In this document: in pieces, positions 60,861 to 64,000 of the stretch | Layout of the letters: every line of letters starts with the position of its first letter | How positions within the stretch are numbered: the first letter of the stretch is position 1 | Source: Colletotrichum lupini | Taxonomy: Eukaryota; Ascomycota; Sordariomycetes; Glomerellales; Glomerellaceae | Length of the DNA stretch: 64,000 nucleotides | Assembly: GCF_023278565.1 (NCBI RefSeq) | Contig: NC_064679.1 | Location: 3,100,001-3,164,000 of the forward strand | Direction: 5' to 3' | Translations under genes and position numbers: made by a program | The notes under the pieces: generated by a model | The model's input: only the letters and a program-made list of their open reading frames with translations | What the model was told of the DNA's origin: nothing | The model's database searches: none

Positions 60861-61450
60861 CTTTGCTCTGTGAGTTGCTTTGCGAAGCGCAGAATACAAC
60901 TTCAAACTCACAATATTCGATCTAACAGCGGCTTTCAAAGTCTTGATAATTTGTGTCTTTACACTGCGGGAAACGTCGTCCCCTTTAGGAAGTCTTCCGA
61001 AGCGGGGACACCGTGAATCTGGACCCCTCTGATATCCCCCTCAGTATTGATTGCCACTCTTGATCGACATGTAGTGGAAACATGACCCGGCATGCAGGTG
61101 ATCAGGGATACCATCACGAACTAGATGGACCCTTAGATGCGACAACATGAATCGTTAAAGCACTTCACCGCCATCTGCTTTTGCTGCTGTTGACGGCGGT
61201 GTGGCCGGGATGCTGCTTGGTACGACGTTGAGGTGATCCAGAACAGTCTTCTTGAAACGGCGGCAGTGAGCTCCTCTATCGCGCGAGACAAAAGTTTGAC
61301 CTGAAAATAGAAAGTGACCTAGACTGGGTTGGTAGCTTTTACGTTCTTTACCTTATGTAGTCGTGGTCAGCACGAAAGTCTTGACTTCATCGAGACAAGC
61401 AGCTTCTTCTTTACAGCCCAAACAGTCGGCAGACAAACCCTTCACACAAA
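60861..61450. promoter_or_regulatory. Divergent promoter, GT2/AA11-like gene pair
   Basis: 590 bp separate the start codons of two outward-facing genes, so a shared bidirectional promoter is likely. No perfect palindrome or TATA box stood out. Confidence 0.5.
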
Positions 61451-62400
61451 ATGGCCCAACCCTTATCAGCAAGTCTAATGGCATGTCTGCTCCTTCTTTC
61501 AGTTGGAGTGAATAGCCACACGCTTATGCAGAACCCCATTCCTTTCCCAAGTCAACTTCGGGACAATGGTCCAGTAGCCAACGATGGCTCAGACTGGCCA
61601 TGTAAAGGCGAAGTGGATTACGATTGGTCCGGCGTAGCCAACATCTGGGAGAGGGGCTCAAATCAGCACTTGCGGTAAGTCAATCATTGATACAGGCTGC
61701 TACTTGAAGTATATGTATTGACGACTTACACAGGGCCATGGGAGGCGCTTCCCACGGCGGCGGCTCGTGCCAAATCTCGGTGACACGGGACCTTAAGCCC
61801 ACAAGGAAGAGCCAATGGAGAGTTATCCACTCCATCGAGGGCGGCTGTCCGATCCGGAACCTCACTGAGGTCAACTACGGAGATTCTCCCACGGTCGTCC
61901 TGCCCAGCCTCTACAACTTTACCGTCCCGGACTGGCTGCCCGTGGGACCGGCCGTTATGGCGTGGACATGGTACGGTCGCTGGAGCGTTCCCGAAATGTT
62001 TATGAACTGCGCTCCCATAGTGGTTCTGGGACAAGAGACGAACGCAGACGTCACCGAACAGGAGCGGGCGGCAAAGTTTGACCAGGCACCCCTCGTGTTC
62101 GAGGCGAACAATGGCAACGGCTGCTGGACACAGAACAAGGGCAGCTGTGTGAAGTTCCCCAACCCTGGCGAGTCTCTCGTGGTCAACGAGGAATGTCCCT
62201 TGTCCGAGGAGACGATGTTTACGGGGAAGTGTGGGCCTGAGAGGAGTCTGGGTAACCTTTGGAGCTGGCCGTCACAATGGACCATGCTCAGTGGCGGCGC
62301 CATTGCTGTTTTTCTTGTTCTCGGGGCCATGCGCGTTGCCAGGAGTTGGCGCGGAAGGCAGAAATACGGGCATCGTAAGCTTGTAACTGACGATGTCTAA
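61451..62400 (+). CDS. AA11-like lytic polysaccharide monooxygenase with C-terminal membrane anchor
   Basis: Exons 61,451-61,674 and 61,734-62,400 join in frame (GTAAGT donor, CAG acceptor) to 296 residues. A 22-residue signal peptide ends before HTLMQNPIP, leaving an N-terminal histidine, the hallmark of copper-dependent LPMOs. Family marks follow: DGSDWPCKG, ASHGGGSCQIS with the second copper histidine (mature His60), SIEGGCP, and AWTWYGRW then PEMFMNCAP. In characterised AA11 enzymes, from memory, the last motif has Tyr as axial copper ligand; here it is Phe (mature 142). A membrane helix (about 256-275, LSGGAIAVFLVLGAMRVA) and a basic cytosolic tail follow, so the enzyme domain would face outward at the cell surface. 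AA11 enzymes oxidatively cleave chitin. Divergent from the GT2 gene. Confidence 0.88.
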
Positions 62401-63564
62401 GTTTTGCAATTGAAGCTTTGAGCCGTCTGAGGTCGTTTGCCGAGGAGAATATGTAGAATTCATGAGCATTGAGGTTAATGTTGGGAAGATTCTAGAAGCA
62501 ATATGATCGCGACATCAAGCCTGAACACGTCTCTATCCGCTCTTGTGTGAGTATGAGTTTCTCGCTGACAGATTGGAAAATTACGTAAGTCGAGCCTTTC
62601 GACATAAACGATGCCTGAACTTTCCCTCAATGTGTAAGGCTATATGCAATTGAGTTTAGGAAACGCGAGCCTTGTACCCAAAGGGTAGCTGTTTCCATGG
62701 ATGTTGATTCATCTTGTACGCCGAGTGACTAACTACAAAACTTTCCTATGAGAGTGTATGGCATGGGACCAGAAGTGATTGCATCCATGTATGATGGCTG
62801 GTGGGGTTGAAAGGGTCAACGGCGTTGAGCCGTCCCTTCGTGTTCTTCACCTTGAAAACAACAATTACCAGCAAGGATCCAGGGGCGAGAAACTTATGGG
62901 AGATTCTGGATATGCTTCAGTGAATTACTTTAAGCTTTCATCCGTGATGGAGGCACAAAGTGTCCGGCCCTTGGGCCGCGGGCACTACGGTCACACATGC
63001 CGGCCAAACACCCCACTTCCGGAGCCATCGGCCGACCGACAAGACACCCCCGGGCCGAGGTGGGGTTGAACCTTCGCGACCACCTTCCCCTCTCGGGGCC
63101 GGGGCATGTGCTGACGTGAGTTCGGACGACTACCAACTGTGTCCCTTACCTCCTCTCTCCACTTCACCCCTGCTTCCCATCTGTCTTCCTAGTAGCCATG
63201 TACTCAATTGCGTGATGAGTGCGTGCTTGACCTCAACTGAATTCCTCGTAATCCAACGCGTGTACTTGTAGGAGTCACACCGAACGTCGCAACGTTGACG
63301 GCTTCTTTTGGCGGGCCGAACTGTAAATCACCATCGACACCCGGATGCGATTGTTCTGGTTTACGTTATGGCCACGTAGGTTCATTCCAAACGAAGCAAG
63401 ACTGCCTCGTTAATGAGACTGTATAACACCCGCCATCAACCATAAGCTTCAGATCCAACTACACCTCACACCATCAACGCTCAACTCTGACTTATGCCAA
63501 AGTCACCATCACGGGAACAACCCAAAACCAAACTCCCAAAAACAACAAACCAAACCCAGCCGCA
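62401..63564. other. Intergenic region
   Basis: The 3' region of the AA11-like gene and the upstream region of the S66 peptidase gene. The 150 bases before 63,565 are A/C-rich, like a leader. No other gene is seen. Confidence 0.5.
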
Positions 63565-64000
63565 ATGTCCTTCCCACCGCCCCTAATCCCAAAATCCCTC
63601 CCCCCAAACGCAAAAATAGCGCTCATCTCCCCCTCCTTCCGCGTAAACACCCTCATCCCAACCGCCCTCGCCCGCGCCCAAACCCTCCTCTCCTCCCTAG
63701 GCTACACCATCACGACAATCTTCCAACCCGACGGCGAAGACCTCGACCCCGTCCTCTCCGCCGGCGAACCCATCCCCGCCGGGATCCGCAACCGCCTAGC
63801 CGAGCTCCGCGCCGCCTTCGCCGATCCCACGGTCGACATGGTCCTCTGCACCGTCGGCGGCTCAACAGCAACAGAACTCATCCCCTACCTCGTGGCAGAC
63901 GTCGACCTCCAGAATCTCATCAGGGAGAACCCCAAAATCTTTGTGGGCTACTCCGATATCACCGTCCTCCACTGGTGCCTCCGCGCCCTCACCGGCCTCC
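63565..64000 (+). CDS. S66 peptidase (LD-carboxypeptidase/MccF-like), 5' part
   Basis: The first 145 codons of a gene cut by the right edge of the window, with no intron so far. The N-terminal fold of family S66 is recognisable: KIALISPSF (first strand), LGYTITTIFQPDGEDL, IRNRLAELRAAFADPTVD, VLCTVGGSTATELIPYL, and then PKIFVGYSDITVLHW. Ser130 in GYSD is the expected nucleophile. Bacterial members cut murein LD-peptide bonds or inactivate microcin C. Fungal members are common but their substrate is unknown, and the catalytic Glu/His would lie in the missing part. No signal peptide is seen, so it is probably cytosolic. Codons are strongly C-ending. Confidence 0.88.
   Translation, partial: MSFPPPLIPKSLPPNAKIALISPSFRVNTLIPTALARAQTLLSSLGYTITTIFQPDGEDLDPVLSAGEPIPAGIRNRLAELRAAFADPTVDMVLCTVGGSTATELIPYLVADVDLQNLIRENPKIFVGYSDITVLHWCLRALTGL

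Overview
This window is nuclear DNA from a filamentous ascomycete, most likely a plant-associated Sordariomycete; a Glomerellales or Colletotrichum-type genome is my guess, not shown. The reasons are short introns (about 50-290 nt) with GTAAGT-type donors and CTRAC branch sites, fungal-specific gene families (RSC7, type-B carboxylesterase, AA11-like copper oxidase), a secreted cysteine-rich mini-protein, and AT-rich DNA with the look of repeat-induced point mutation (RIP). I support 12 protein-coding genes, one of them cut by the right edge. Exon structures were worked out by hand from splice signals and reading frame. No tRNA, rRNA or CRISPR array was found.

Layout. 1-15,011 holds no gene I can support. 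It contains microsatellites, a 48-bp perfect inverted repeat around a RIP-like segment (4,197-4,976), and a pyrimidine-rich leader (about 12.1-15.0 kb) in front of RSC7 (15,012-17,312). 17.3-20.6 kb is anonymous. 20.64-24.13 kb is a strongly AT-rich, ORF-free island with a decayed motif recurring about every 180-275 bp. 24.5-35.9 kb is a compact housekeeping block: DIS3 (exosome nuclease), a CCHC zinc-knuckle protein, an orphan nuclear-type protein, NUG1 (60S-assembly GTPase) and a HAD sugar/glycerol phosphatase. DIS3 and NUG1 both serve ribosome/RNA maturation, but each gene appears to be transcribed separately.

35.9-47.98 kb is a 12-kb gene desert of ordinary base composition upstream of a homeobox transcription factor (47,978-49,857). 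Eight exact copies of a 9-mer, TACTCCGTA, lie in 4.2 kb of this desert. The right end (52.8-64 kb) is a secretion and cell-surface neighbourhood: a secreted type-B carboxylesterase, a six-cysteine effector-like protein, and a group of three carbohydrate-active-type proteins, followed by the start of an S66 (LD-carboxypeptidase/MccF-like) peptidase.

The most interesting part is the trio at 57,565-62,400: a polysaccharide-deacetylase-like membrane protein, a processive family-2 glycosyltransferase, and, divergently transcribed, an AA11-like lytic polysaccharide monooxygenase with a C-terminal membrane anchor. All three carry membrane segments, and each has a change at a residue normally diagnostic of its family. 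I infer a possible plasma-membrane system for making or remodelling a surface glycan, with one or more members acting as a pseudoenzyme. The residues are read from the sequence; the joint function is inference.
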